From: Streptomyces durmitorensis
GTDB lineage: Bacteria > Actinomycetota > Actinomycetes > Streptomycetales > Streptomycetaceae
Length of the DNA: 64,000 nt
Direction of reading: 5' to 3'
Assembly (NCBI RefSeq): GCF_023498005.1
Contig: NZ_CP097289.1
Coordinates: forward strand, 744,001 to 808,000
Shown here: positions 37,208-47,594 of the stretch, piece after piece
Layout: each line of letters opens with the position of its first letter
How positions within the stretch are numbered: position 1 is the first letter of the stretch
Position numbers and translations under genes: made by a program
Notes under the pieces: model-generated
Seen by the model: the letters and a program-made list of their open reading frames with translations, nothing else
The model's database searches: none
Told to the model about the DNA's origin: nothing

Positions 37208-37554
37208 GAGGGCGTCCAGGCCGCTTCGGCTGCTTGCGCGGTGGGGTACGCCGGGAAGACCCAGTCGAGCCCCACGATGCCGAGGATGCGGCTGATGTGG
37301 CCGGGGACCGCTGCCAGGACGAGGACCGCCCGGGCGGCCAGGGCGTGGTTGCGGGCGGCGATCAGGGCGGAGATGCCGCTCGAGTCGCAGAAAGTGACTC
37401 CTGCCAGGTCGACGACGAGCTGCCGGCCCGCCTGAAGGTGCAGCTCGGGCAGGAGTTCGCGCAGCTGCGAGAAGCTGTCGTGGTCGAGTTCTCCGGCCAG
37501 TTCGACGACGGGCCCGGCGGTGGTGGTGCGGACATGGACGGCGAGTTCGGTCAC
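37204..37554 (-). CDS. rsbV: STAS-domain anti-anti-sigma factor (RsbV type)
   Basis: A 116-residue STAS protein. The phosphorylatable Ser is in FCDSSGISALI, preceded by LVVDLAGVT, the SpoIIAA/RsbV signature. In its unphosphorylated form it would bind an RsbW-type kinase and free a SigB-type sigma factor. Its start overlaps the stop of the upstream PP2C phosphatase gene, so both proteins are made together, which fits a phosphatase acting on this protein. Confidence 0.88.
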   Translation of the reverse strand: MTELAVHVRTTTAGPVVELAGELDHDSFSQLRELLPELHLQAGRQLVVDLAGVTFCDSSGISALIAARNHALAARAVLVLAAVPGHISRILGIVGLDWVFPAYPTAQAAEAAWTPS

Positions 37555-38825
37555 TGCTGCTCTTCACTGATGGGTCGGTGCACGCTGATGGCGAGGACGG
37601 CGGTGTCGTCGTCGACTCCGGTGCCGAAGGTGTCGAGCAGGTCACGGATCGCCGCGACGGCGCCCGGGGCGGTGGTCGGCGCCAGGGCCTGGGCGAAGCC
37701 GAGGAGCGCTTCGTCCCCGTAGCGCTCGTCGTCGCTGTTCGAGGCCGTGTGGGCCTCGGTGAGGCCGTCGGTGTGGAGCAGCAGGGTGTCCCCGGCCGTG
37801 AGGTGGATGCTGGTGGTGGCGATGTGGGCGTCGGCCAGGACGCCGATGAGCTGTCCGCCGGGGGTGGGCAGGTGGTCGGCGCTTCCGTCCGCCCGCAGGA
37901 GCAGGGCCGGGGGGTGGCCGCCGCTCGCCAGCGTGATGCGAAAGCCGCCCTGGTCGGTGTCCGGGGTGAGCAGTCCGAAGATGACGGTGCAGAACCGCGG
38001 GTCGTGGCCGTTGTATTCGTGGTTGAGGACCGTGTTGAGGTTGCTCAGGACGGCGGCCGGGTCCGGGTCGTAGACGGCTGCGGCACGCAGGGTGTAGCGG
38101 GCCAGGGAGGTGACGGCCGCAGCCGCGGCGCCCTTGCCGCACACGTCCCCCAGGAACAGTCCCCACGTCCCCGAGCCGAGGGGAAAGAGGTCGTAGAAGT
38201 CGCCGCCGACCATGTCCGCGGAGGCGATGTGGTAGTGCGCGGCCACTTCGAGGCCGGGCACGCTCACCAGCGCCGGGGGCAGCAGGGTCTGCTGAAGGGC
38301 GGCGTTGAGCCGCTTGAGTTCCTCGCGTTCGCGTTCCGCTTCTTGTCGGGCGCGCAGCAGCTCGGTTTCGTAGGCGCGGCGTTCGCGGGCGTCGAAGACG
38401 GTGGTGCGGATCAGCAGCGGCTGTCCGTCGCTGCCGGTCTTGACCGTGGACGTCACAAGGACGGGCAGACGGCTGCCGTCGGCGGCCTTGAGCTCCAGGG
38501 CGATTCCGCTGACCTCCCCCTGCATGCGCAGCAGGGGGCTGAAGTGCGTCTCGTGGTAGAGACGTCCGCCCACGGTCAGCAGGTCGGAGAACGTCCTGCG
38601 GCCCACCAGGTCGTCGTGGGCGTGGCCGAGCCAGTCGAGCAGCGTCGTGTTGATCTTGGCGATGGTGCCGTCGAGCAGCGTGGAGAGGTAGCCGCACGGC
38701 GCGTGCTCGTACAGGTCCTCGGCACTGTCCTCCAGGAGCGCGGAGAACGCCGCGCGGTCGCCTCCGGCCCCTTCCCCGGGATCCGGGCGCTCGCTGCTCC
38801 CGCCGTCGCTGGTCCTGGACATCAT
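37551..38825 (-). CDS. rsbP: PAS-SpoIIE phosphatase (RsbP-like)
   Basis: A 424-residue protein: PAS sensor domain (residues 30-155, APCGYLSTLLDGTIAKIN and DDLVGRRTFSDLLTVGGR), coiled linker (ELLRARQEAEREREELKRLN), then an intact PP2C/SpoIIE domain with GGDFYDLF, LGDVCGKG, LLHTDGLTEA and VDDDTAVLA. It would dephosphorylate the RsbV-type protein. The start at 38825 overlaps the stop of the RsbQ-type hydrolase gene (ATGA). This Q-P order equals the Bacillus energy-stress pair, where the hydrolase is needed to activate the PAS phosphatase. Confidence 0.88.
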   Translation of the reverse strand: MMSRTSDGGSSERPDPGEGAGGDRAAFSALLEDSAEDLYEHAPCGYLSTLLDGTIAKINTTLLDWLGHAHDDLVGRRTFSDLLTVGGRLYHETHFSPLLRMQGEVSGIALELKAADGSRLPVLVTSTVKTGSDGQPLLIRTTVFDARERRAYETELLRARQEAEREREELKRLNAALQQTLLPPALVSVPGLEVAAHYHIASADMVGGDFYDLFPLGSGTWGLFLGDVCGKGAAAAAVTSLARYTLRAAAVYDPDPAAVLSNLNTVLNHEYNGHDPRFCTVIFGLLTPDTDQGGFRITLASGGHPPALLLRADGSADHLPTPGGQLIGVLADAHIATTSIHLTAGDTLLLHTDGLTEAHTASNSDDERYGDEALLGFAQALAPTTAPGAVAAIRDLLDTFGTGVDDDTAVLAISVHRPISEEQQ

Positions 38826-39631
38826 GGTGTGGCTCTGACGAAGTCGGTGATCGCGGCCGCCGTCTCCTCCGGCGCGGCGAGCTGGGGGCAGTGGCCGGTC
38901 GCGTTCAGGGTGACGAGACGGCTTCCGGGGATCTGGGCCTGTACGAAGGCTCCGACCTCCGGGGGCGCGATCGCGTCGCGGGAACACTGCGCGACCAGGG
39001 TGGGAACGGTGACCTTGGAGAGGTCTTCGCGGTTGTCGGACAGGAACGTGACACGGGCGAAGACGCGGGCGATGTCCGGATCGGTGCGGCAGAAGCTGTT
39101 GGTCAGTTCCTCGCCCAGTTCCGGCCGCTCGGGATTGCCCATGATCACCGGGGCCATGGCGCCCGACCAGCCCAGGTAGTTCGCGTCCAGCGAGCCGAGG
39201 AGTTCATCGATGTCCTCGGCGCTGAACCCGCCGCGATAGCCGGTGGCCGGATCGTCGATGAAACTCGGCGACGGGGCGAGCAGGACCAGGCCGGCGAACG
39301 CCTCCGGCTCCCGCGCAGCGGCAAGGACGCCCATCATCGCGCTCACCGAGTGCCCGACGAACGTCACCGGGCCGAGTGCAAGCTCACGGCAGATCTCCAG
39401 TACGTCGTCCGCGTAGCCGTCCAGCGCGGAATAGCGTTCCTCGCTCCAGGCCGACAGATCGGAGCGCCCGGCGCCCACGTGGTCGAAGAGCACCACGGTG
39501 AAGTCGCTCTCCAGGAGCGGCACCACGAGGCGCCACATGTGCTGGTCGCATCCGAACCCGTGCGCCAGCATCACCACCGGGCCCCCGGCCCGACCGGACA
39601 CCGTCACATGATTCCTGCCCCGAACAGCCAT
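38822..39631 (-). CDS. rsbQ: RsbQ-like alpha/beta-hydrolase
   Basis: A 269-residue alpha/beta-hydrolase, a length matching RsbQ of Bacillus. The oxyanion segment is LAHGFGCDQHMWR, the nucleophile is in FVGHSVSAMMG, and Asp (CSRDAIAPPEV) and His (NATGHCPQL) complete the triad. RsbQ supplies a small-molecule product that activates RsbP, and here the two genes overlap by 4 nt. ATG 39631 was chosen because AGGA is 10 nt upstream and the protein then starts like RsbQ. The hydrolase is also related to strigolactone-receptor-type (KAI2/D14) enzymes. Confidence 0.85.
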   Translation of the reverse strand: MAVRGRNHVTVSGRAGGPVVMLAHGFGCDQHMWRLVVPLLESDFTVVLFDHVGAGRSDLSAWSEERYSALDGYADDVLEICRELALGPVTFVGHSVSAMMGVLAAAREPEAFAGLVLLAPSPSFIDDPATGYRGGFSAEDIDELLGSLDANYLGWSGAMAPVIMGNPERPELGEELTNSFCRTDPDIARVFARVTFLSDNREDLSKVTVPTLVAQCSRDAIAPPEVGAFVQAQIPGSRLVTLNATGHCPQLAAPEETAAAITDFVRATP

Positions 39632-39905
39632 GCGACACATCCTCGCAGAAGCACTGCCGACCGCCCTCTCGACGGTCGCGGCACCGACCACCCGGTCACA
39701 AAGATGGACGGGCCGTGCCGGGCCGGTGTCTGTCACCATGTTCTGGACTGCACTCGCTGGTGCGAAACGGAGCCGTCCCGTGCGCCGGAAGTCCGGCTCA
39801 CAAGAGGCGGCGAGACCGAACGGATTATCGATCCGGGTCGGAACAGTATGCGCCGCGTCCAGCAGGGTAGGTGAGCGCAGACAACGGGGACGAAGGTGAG
39901 AGGAA

Positions 39906-40394
39906 ATGGAGTCAGCCGGCAGCGACGGCGAGGGGCCGTCGGGAGCTCACACCATGGGCGTCGCCGTCTCTTTGAACGGCGAGGACTCCTCCATAGCCGA
40001 GGCACGTCACCTCGCGGTCGACTTCCTCACCCGCGCCCGGGCGGACCAGAACGTGGCCGTCTCCGCCCGCGCGATGGACCTCACCCAACTGGTGGTCAGC
40101 GAACTGGTCACCAACGCCCGCAAGTACGCACCCGGGCCCCTGCTGATGGAGCTGTGCATCGAGGACGCCACGGTGGCGGTGACCGTGCACGACAGCGCCC
40201 GTACCCAGCCCGTCGCCCGCGCCGAGGACCCGCACAGGATCGGCGGACACGGCCTGGAGATCGTCATGGCCGTCGCCCAGCACTTCCACGTCCACCTCGA
40301 ACCGGCCGGCAAACGCGTCACCGCCCACATCTCCCTGGCGGGCGAACCGGCCGCCGACGCCGCCCGAAACGGTTCGCCCCGCAGCACTCGGTGA
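39906..40394 (+). CDS. RsbW-type anti-sigma histidine-kinase-like ATPase
   Basis: A 162-residue GHKL ATPase. The N-box is LVVSELVTNARKYAPG, the G1 box TVTVHDSA and the G2 box IGGHGLEIVMAV. Such serine kinases phosphorylate RsbV-type proteins and bind SigB-type sigma factors. It is transcribed away from the rsbQ-rsbP-rsbV operon. In Streptomyces many RsbW homologues exist, so its partner needs experimental proof. The region 39632-39905 between the two shows no clear promoter. Confidence 0.85.
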   Translation: MESAGSDGEGPSGAHTMGVAVSLNGEDSSIAEARHLAVDFLTRARADQNVAVSARAMDLTQLVVSELVTNARKYAPGPLLMELCIEDATVAVTVHDSARTQPVARAEDPHRIGGHGLEIVMAVAQHFHVHLEPAGKRVTAHISLAGEPAADAARNGSPRSTR

Positions 40395-40535
40395 TCTGCT
40401 GCCGGTGACCTGAGTGACACACGCGAGGTCCGGGTACACGAGCCAGCTCGTGGGCCGGTGCGCACGCCACGTATCCGTACGCAGGCGCCCACCGCACTGA
40501 GCCCGTCCGCCCCCCACCGAGAAGGAGCCCCTCAC

Positions 40536-41036
40536 ATGCCGGACAAGACAACGCCGACCGACGTCGTAGAGCTGATCCTCGACGATCACCGGCGGATGGA
40601 GGACCTGTTCCGCCAGATGCGCAGCGTAGAAGCCGAACGGGCCGATGCACTGCGGGAGTTCGCCGACCTGCTCATCGCTCACGCTCACGCGGAGGAGGCC
40701 GAGGTCTACCCCGCGCTCAGGCGCTACCGGGACATCGACGACGACGAGGTCGAGCACGGCGTCGAGGAACACGAGGACGGCAACAAGGCGCTGCTGGCCC
40801 TTCTGGAGGTGAACGACGTCGGATCCGACAGCTGGGACGAGAAGCTGGAGAAGCTGGTCGAGGCCGTGTCCCACCACACCGATGAGGAGGAGCGGACGAT
40901 CCTCAACGGCGCACGCGAGAACGTGGCGATGGAACGCCGCGAGGAACTGGGCACCGCCTTCACCAAGGAACGCGACAAACACATCAAGGCGGGCTGCGGA
41001 AGCATCGACAGTGTCCGGCGCCTCGTGAAGGCCTGA
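40536..41036 (+). CDS. Hemerythrin HHE-domain protein
   Basis: A 166-residue four-helix protein of the hemerythrin HHE type. Candidate di-iron ligands are DDHRRMEDLF, AHAHAEEAEVYP, HGVEEHEDGN and SHHTDEEERTIL. These proteins bind O2 or NO or store iron, and several are stress induced. GAAGGAG lies 8 nt before ATG 40536. It follows the RsbW-type gene by 142 nt in the same direction. Confidence 0.9.
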   Translation: MPDKTTPTDVVELILDDHRRMEDLFRQMRSVEAERADALREFADLLIAHAHAEEAEVYPALRRYRDIDDDEVEHGVEEHEDGNKALLALLEVNDVGSDSWDEKLEKLVEAVSHHTDEEERTILNGARENVAMERREELGTAFTKERDKHIKAGCGSIDSVRRLVKA

Positions 41037-41090
41037 AGCGAGCTTCGCCCGTCATCTCGCCATCGCTTCCCCCTCCACGAGTAATTCGTA

Positions 41091-41124
41091 GCTGCCGCGA
41101 TTACCGGGCTGCCGCGATTACCGG
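41091..41124. repeat. Perfect 17-bp tandem duplication
   Basis: GCTGCCGCGATTACCGG occurs twice head to tail with no mismatch, immediately upstream of the long inverted repeat at 41132-41217. Confidence 0.95.
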
Positions 41125-41131
41125 ATGTATT

Positions 41132-41217
41132 CGGAGCGGTGGGCGGGTGCGGATTGGTCCAGAAGAAATTCTCCCTCGAACGAGTGGCTGACCAATCCGC
41201 ACCCGCCCACCGCTCCG
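41132..41217. repeat. Long inverted repeat, 28-bp perfect arms
   Basis: Arms 41132-41159 and 41190-41217 are exact reverse complements with a 30-nt loop. The right arm ends 11 nt before the GTG of the molybdopterin oxidoreductase, and the only SD-like bases (GGA, 41216-41218) fall at the end of the arm. The transcript should form a very stable hairpin that would hinder initiation. It could also be a terminator for the hemerythrin gene, or a remnant of a mobile repeat. Confidence 0.9.
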
Positions 41218-41228
41218 GATAACCCGAT

Positions 41229-42869
41229 GTGAGCGAAGAAGCGAAAACATCGAGGCGCACGGGCGTATGGCGGCTTGGCGCGCTCGGCGCCTTGAGCGGC
41301 CTGTTGGCGGGTTACTCCGCACTGGCGACGGCCGAGCTCACGTCTGCCGCGGTACGCCCCGAGTCCAGCCCCGTGATCGCGGTGGGCGGGGCCGCGATCG
41401 ACCGCACGCCGGCCGCCGTGAAGGACTGGGCGATCCAGCACTTCGGTACGAACGACAAGCTCGTCCTGCAGCTCGGCATCCTCGCCGTCCTCACCCTTCT
41501 CGCGCTCGCCCTCGGAGCGCTGGCGGCCCGGTACCGGCGCGTCGGCTCGGCAGGAGTCCTCGTGTTCGGCGTGGTCGGGGGCTTCGCCGCGACGAGCCGG
41601 CCCGATTCGACGAGCATCGCGGACGCGCTGCCTTCGGTGGCCGGTGCCGTGGTGGGAGCGGGGCTCCTGTACTACCTCGTCGGGCGCCTGCGGCCGCGCA
41701 GGACCCCGACTGCTGCGCAGACTCACGACGAGGCACACGAGGCACACGAGGCTGAAGAGGCGACGGAAGAGGAGACGGGCTGGGACCGGCGGGGCTTCAT
41801 CGTCGCCGCGACGGCCGCGGCAGCCGCGTCCACGGGGGTCGGCCTGCTCGGCCGCTCCCTGAACGGTGCTCAGGGGCAGGACGCCGTGGCCTCACGCAAC
41901 CAGATCAGGCTGCCCGTCCCCGCCTCGGCCGCATCGCCCGTTCCCAAGGGTGCGGCGCTGCGCGTCAAGGACGTCACCCCGTTCATGACGCCCAATCAGG
42001 ACTTCTACCGAGTCGACACCGCGCTGGTGGTGCCCAAGGTCGACGCGACCTCGTGGCGGCTGCGGATCCACGGCAAGGGCGTCACCCGCGAGGCGACCCT
42101 CTCCTTCGCGGACCTGCTGCGTATGCCGCTGATCGAGCGGAACATCACGCTGGCCTGCGTCTCGAACGAGGTGGGCGGCCCGTACGTGGGCAACGCGCGG
42201 TGGATCGGCGTACGCCTCGCGGATCTCCTGGCGCAGTGCGGTGTGGAGCCGCCGTCGAAGGGCGGGCCCGCGGACCAGCTGGTCGCGCGGTCCGTGGACG
42301 GGATGACCATCGGCAGCCCGGTCGAGGACGTCATGGACGGCCGCGACGCCATGCTCGCCCTCGGGATGAACGGCGAACCACTGCCCTTCGCGCACGGGTT
42401 CCCGGTGCGCATGGTGGTCCCCGGCCTGTTCGGCTTCGTGTCCGCCTGCAAGTGGATCCAGGACATCGAGCTGACCACGTTCGACGACTACGACCCCTAC
42501 TGGGTGAAGCGGGACTGGGCCCGCAAGGCCCCGGTCAAGACCCAGTCCCGGATCGACACCCCCAAGCCCTTCGCCCGGCCGAAGGAAGGCACCGTGACGG
42601 TCGCCGGGGTGGCCTGGGCCCAGCATCGCGGCATCGACAAGGTCGAGGTGCGCGTGGACAACGGCCCCTGGCGGCAGGCCGACCTGGCCGCCGAGGACAC
42701 CCGGGACACCTGGCGCCAGTGGTCCTTTCCCTGGAAGGCCACCTCCGGTGGCCACACCGTGACGGTCCGGGCCACTGACCGAACGGGCGAGATCCAGACC
42801 GAGCAGCGAACCCGCACCATCCCCGACGGGGCCAGCGGATGGCATTCGGTGGTGGTCACCGTGGATTGA
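41229..42869 (+). CDS. Membrane-anchored molybdopterin-dependent oxidoreductase (sulfite-oxidase fold)
   Basis: A 546-residue protein: three to four N-terminal transmembrane helices (residues 10-160, including LVLQLGILAVLTLLALALGA), an acidic linker, an internal Tat-like segment DRRGFIVAATAAAA near residue 185, then an Oxidored_molyb domain with the Mo-ligand Cys in NITLACVSNEVGG and the substrate-pocket segment PVRMVVPGLFGFVSACKWI. A C-terminal Mo-co dimerisation domain follows. The active domain should lie outside the membrane. The GTG start is placed just after a 28-bp-arm hairpin and lacks a good ribosome site. The substrate is unknown; the family includes sulfite oxidase and YedY/MsrP. 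Confidence 0.88.
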   Translation: MSEEAKTSRRTGVWRLGALGALSGLLAGYSALATAELTSAAVRPESSPVIAVGGAAIDRTPAAVKDWAIQHFGTNDKLVLQLGILAVLTLLALALGALAARYRRVGSAGVLVFGVVGGFAATSRPDSTSIADALPSVAGAVVGAGLLYYLVGRLRPRRTPTAAQTHDEAHEAHEAEEATEEETGWDRRGFIVAATAAAAASTGVGLLGRSLNGAQGQDAVASRNQIRLPVPASAASPVPKGAALRVKDVTPFMTPNQDFYRVDTALVVPKVDATSWRLRIHGKGVTREATLSFADLLRMPLIERNITLACVSNEVGGPYVGNARWIGVRLADLLAQCGVEPPSKGGPADQLVARSVDGMTIGSPVEDVMDGRDAMLALGMNGEPLPFAHGFPVRMVVPGLFGFVSACKWIQDIELTTFDDYDPYWVKRDWARKAPVKTQSRIDTPKPFARPKEGTVTVAGVAWAQHRGIDKVEVRVDNGPWRQADLAAEDTRDTWRQWSFPWKATSGGHTVTVRATDRTGEIQTEQRTRTIPDGASGWHSVVVTVD

Positions 42870-43003
42870 CCGCTGTTCCGGAACTGCCTTCTTCACTGCG
42901 TGGCTCAACGACCGCAGGACTGAATGACCGCAGAACTGAATGCCCGCAGAACTGAACGACCTCTCGAATTTCCCTCACTGCGCAAAACAATCAAGGAGCA
43001 GAA

Positions 43004-43672
43004 ATGAACGCCATCACCCGCCGCACTCGTCGTGGAGCCCTCGTTCTCGCCGCGGCGGCGATGCTGCCGCTCGCCCTGACCGCCTGTTCCAGTGACGACG
43101 GCAAGGACAAGGCGTCCTCGGACGCGAAGTCGTCCGCCGCTTCGGACAAGGCGACCGACGAGGGCACGGACAGCGCTTCCGGCGGCACGAGCAGCGACGA
43201 GCCGTTCGGCCCCGCCTGCGCCTCCGTACCCAAGGACGGCAAGGGCAGCTTCGACGGCATGGCGAAGGACCCGGTCGCCACCGCGGCGTCCAACAACCCG
43301 GAACTGTCCACGCTCGTGACCGCGGTCAAGAAGGCCGGTCTGGTCGACACCCTGAACAACGCCAAGAACATCACGGTGTTCGCGCCGACCAACGACGCCT
43401 TCGCGAAGATCCCCAAGGCCGACCTCGACAAGGTCCTGAACGACAAGGCCATGCTCACCAAGGTCCTCACCTACCACGTGGTGGGTCAGAAGCTGGCGCC
43501 CAAGGACCTGGAGAACGGCTCGTTCCCGACGCTGGAGAAGTCCAAGCTGACGACGTCGGGCTCGGGCGAATCCTTCAAGGTCAACGACTCCGCCAACGTC
43601 GGCTGTGGCAACGTCAAGACCGCCAATGCCAACGTCTACATCATCGATACGGTCCTGATGCCGAAGATGTGA
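43004..43672 (+). CDS. Fasciclin-domain lipoprotein
   Basis: A 222-residue precursor with signal peptide and lipobox LTAC near residue 28, then a Ser/Asp/Lys linker to about residue 65, then one fasciclin (FAS1) domain: PVATAASNNPELSTLVTAVK, NITVFAPTNDAFAKI (H1 box) and the C-terminal box ANVYIIDTVLMP. FAS1 domains mediate adhesion or complex formation on the cell surface. AAGGAG precedes the ATG. Upstream lies a molybdopterin oxidoreductase in the same direction, and a strong terminator follows. Confidence 0.9.
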   Translation: MNAITRRTRRGALVLAAAAMLPLALTACSSDDGKDKASSDAKSSAASDKATDEGTDSASGGTSSDEPFGPACASVPKDGKGSFDGMAKDPVATAASNNPELSTLVTAVKKAGLVDTLNNAKNITVFAPTNDAFAKIPKADLDKVLNDKAMLTKVLTYHVVGQKLAPKDLENGSFPTLEKSKLTTSGSGESFKVNDSANVGCGNVKTANANVYIIDTVLMPKM

Positions 43673-43710
43673 CATCGGTAGACACTGGTAGACATCGGTA
43701 GACACCGGTA
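43671..43710. repeat. Four 10-bp tandem units GACAYYGGTA
   Basis: Four units (GACATCGGTA, GACACTGGTA, GACATCGGTA, GACACCGGTA) start at the fasciclin stop codon and end 7 nt before the terminator hairpin. Confidence 0.85.
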
Positions 43711-43716
43711 GCTGCG

Positions 43717-43746
43717 AGGGGCCGCACCCTAAAGGGTGCGGCCCCT
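43717..43746. terminator. Bidirectional hairpin terminator
   Basis: Perfect 14-bp arms (43717-43730 and 43733-43746) around AA, between the convergent fasciclin and sugar dehydrogenase genes, 13 nt from the latter's stop. Confidence 0.85.
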
Positions 43747-43756
43747 GCCGACCTGA

Positions 43757-46287
<2,531 letters not shown>

Positions 46288-47469
46288 CTAGAACAGCCGC
46301 TTCACGTTGTCGCCGAACGTCCAGCCCTTCGAGCCGTCCCAGTTGATGGACCAGGTCATCAGGCCCTTCAGCGCGCCGTTGTAGTGGTTCCACGCCTGCG
46401 CCACCAGGCTCGGCGCCATGTAGCCGCCGCCCGCGCCCGGTTGTGCGGGCAGGCCCGGGACCTGCTTGTCGTAGGGGACCTTGATCGTGGTGCCCTGGAT
46501 GACGAGGCCCTTGTTCAGGCAGTCCGTCTGCGCGACGAACCCCTGGACGGTTCCGGCGGAGTAGGAGTCGCCGGAGCAGCCGTACATGCTTCCGTTGTAG
46601 TACTGCATGTTCAGCCACCAGAGGCGGCCGTTGTCCGCGTACTTCTTCACGATGGGGAGGTACGCGCCCCAGATCGAGCCGTACACCACGCTGCCCCCGG
46701 TGACGTACGCCGTCTCGGGCGCCATCGTCAGGCCGAAGTTGGCGGGCATGCGGGCGAGGACGCCGTCGATGATGCGGATGAGGTTGGCCTGGGAGGCGGA
46801 GAGCTGGTTGATGTTGCCGCTGCCCACGAGGCCGGTCTCGATGTCGATGTCGATGCCGTCGAAGTTGTACTTCTTCAGGATCGGCACCACGGTCTCGACG
46901 AAGCGGTCGGCGACCTTGCTCGAACTGAGGTCGATGCCCGCCGTCGCGCCACCGATCGACATCAGGATCGTGGCACCGTTCGCCTTCGCCTGGCACATCT
47001 CGGCCGGTGTGGCGACCTTGACCGTCGAGTCCATCCCGTCCTCCCACAGGACGGTGCCGTCGGAACGGATGACGGGGAACGCCGCGTTGATCACGTTGTA
47101 GCCGTGCTCACGCATGCGGGTGTCGGTGATCGGGGTCCAACCGAACGGCGGGTGAACGCCGTTGGCGGCTCCGTCCCAGTTCTCCCAGTAGCCCTGGAGC
47201 ACCTTCCCGGCGGGCTTCGACTTGACCGCGCACGTCTCTTCCTGGGTGCCCTTGATGCCCTGGGTTTCCTGGGCGTCCTCGGCGTTGGGGGTCGCTTGCC
47301 CGGCCTGGGTGGTGCCCTGACGGTCCTGCGACGCCGCGCCGCCCGACGCGGCACCCGGCGCGGCGCCCACGAGCACCGGCACGGCGAAGGCCATCGCCAG
47401 ACCGATCGCGAGGAGGCGGGACGGTGCACGGCGCGGGGCGGAGGCGCGAGGAGAGGTTCGGGATGACAC
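46288..47469 (-). CDS. Secreted GH18 chitinase
   Basis: A 393-residue precursor with signal peptide (LLAIGLAMAFAVPVLVGAAP), a Gln/Thr/Glu-rich linker to about residue 75, then a single glycoside hydrolase family 18 barrel. The catalytic motif DGIDIDIE is complete, and GYWENWDGAANG and the late MTWSINWDGSKGW fit bacterial chitinase D/C-type barrels. It hydrolyses chitin outside the cell. No chitin-binding domain is visible. The start is GTG 47469 with AGGAGG 6 nt before. The promoter carries the chitinase-type 12-bp repeats. Confidence 0.92.
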   Translation of the reverse strand: MSSRTSPRASAPRRAPSRLLAIGLAMAFAVPVLVGAAPGAASGGAASQDRQGTTQAGQATPNAEDAQETQGIKGTQEETCAVKSKPAGKVLQGYWENWDGAANGVHPPFGWTPITDTRMREHGYNVINAAFPVIRSDGTVLWEDGMDSTVKVATPAEMCQAKANGATILMSIGGATAGIDLSSSKVADRFVETVVPILKKYNFDGIDIDIETGLVGSGNINQLSASQANLIRIIDGVLARMPANFGLTMAPETAYVTGGSVVYGSIWGAYLPIVKKYADNGRLWWLNMQYYNGSMYGCSGDSYSAGTVQGFVAQTDCLNKGLVIQGTTIKVPYDKQVPGLPAQPGAGGGYMAPSLVAQAWNHYNGALKGLMTWSINWDGSKGWTFGDNVKRLF

Positions 47470-47521
47470 GCTTACCTCCTGGACTGTGGTGCCTGGAGAC
47501 GTAAGTGGTGCGACGCGCCAC

Positions 47522-47563
47522 ACCGTAAAGAGGTCCAGACCTGCCGTCAATAGGTCTGGACCA
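47522..47563 (-). promoter_or_regulatory. Chitinase promoter with two 12-bp DasR/chi-type operators
   Basis: On the minus strand, TTGACG (47545-47550) and TACGGT (47522-47527) are separated by exactly 17 bp. TGGTCCAGACCT (47552-47563) lies just upstream of the -35 and AGGTCTGGACCT (47531-47542) lies between -35 and -10. TGGTCCAGACCT is the direct-repeat element known from Streptomyces chitinase promoters. Confidence 0.8.
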
Positions 47564-47594
47564 GACCGTTCGAGAGCAGGAGACCCTCCCCCGC

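Noticed and set aside
39632..39905. Rightward small frame before the RsbW-type gene
   Set aside because: It starts inside the rsbQ promoter region, lacks a ribosome site and has shadow-type composition.
41091..41217. Insertion sequence or CRISPR-like array
   Set aside because: Only one inverted repeat pair and one duplication, no transposase, and no regularly spaced repeats.
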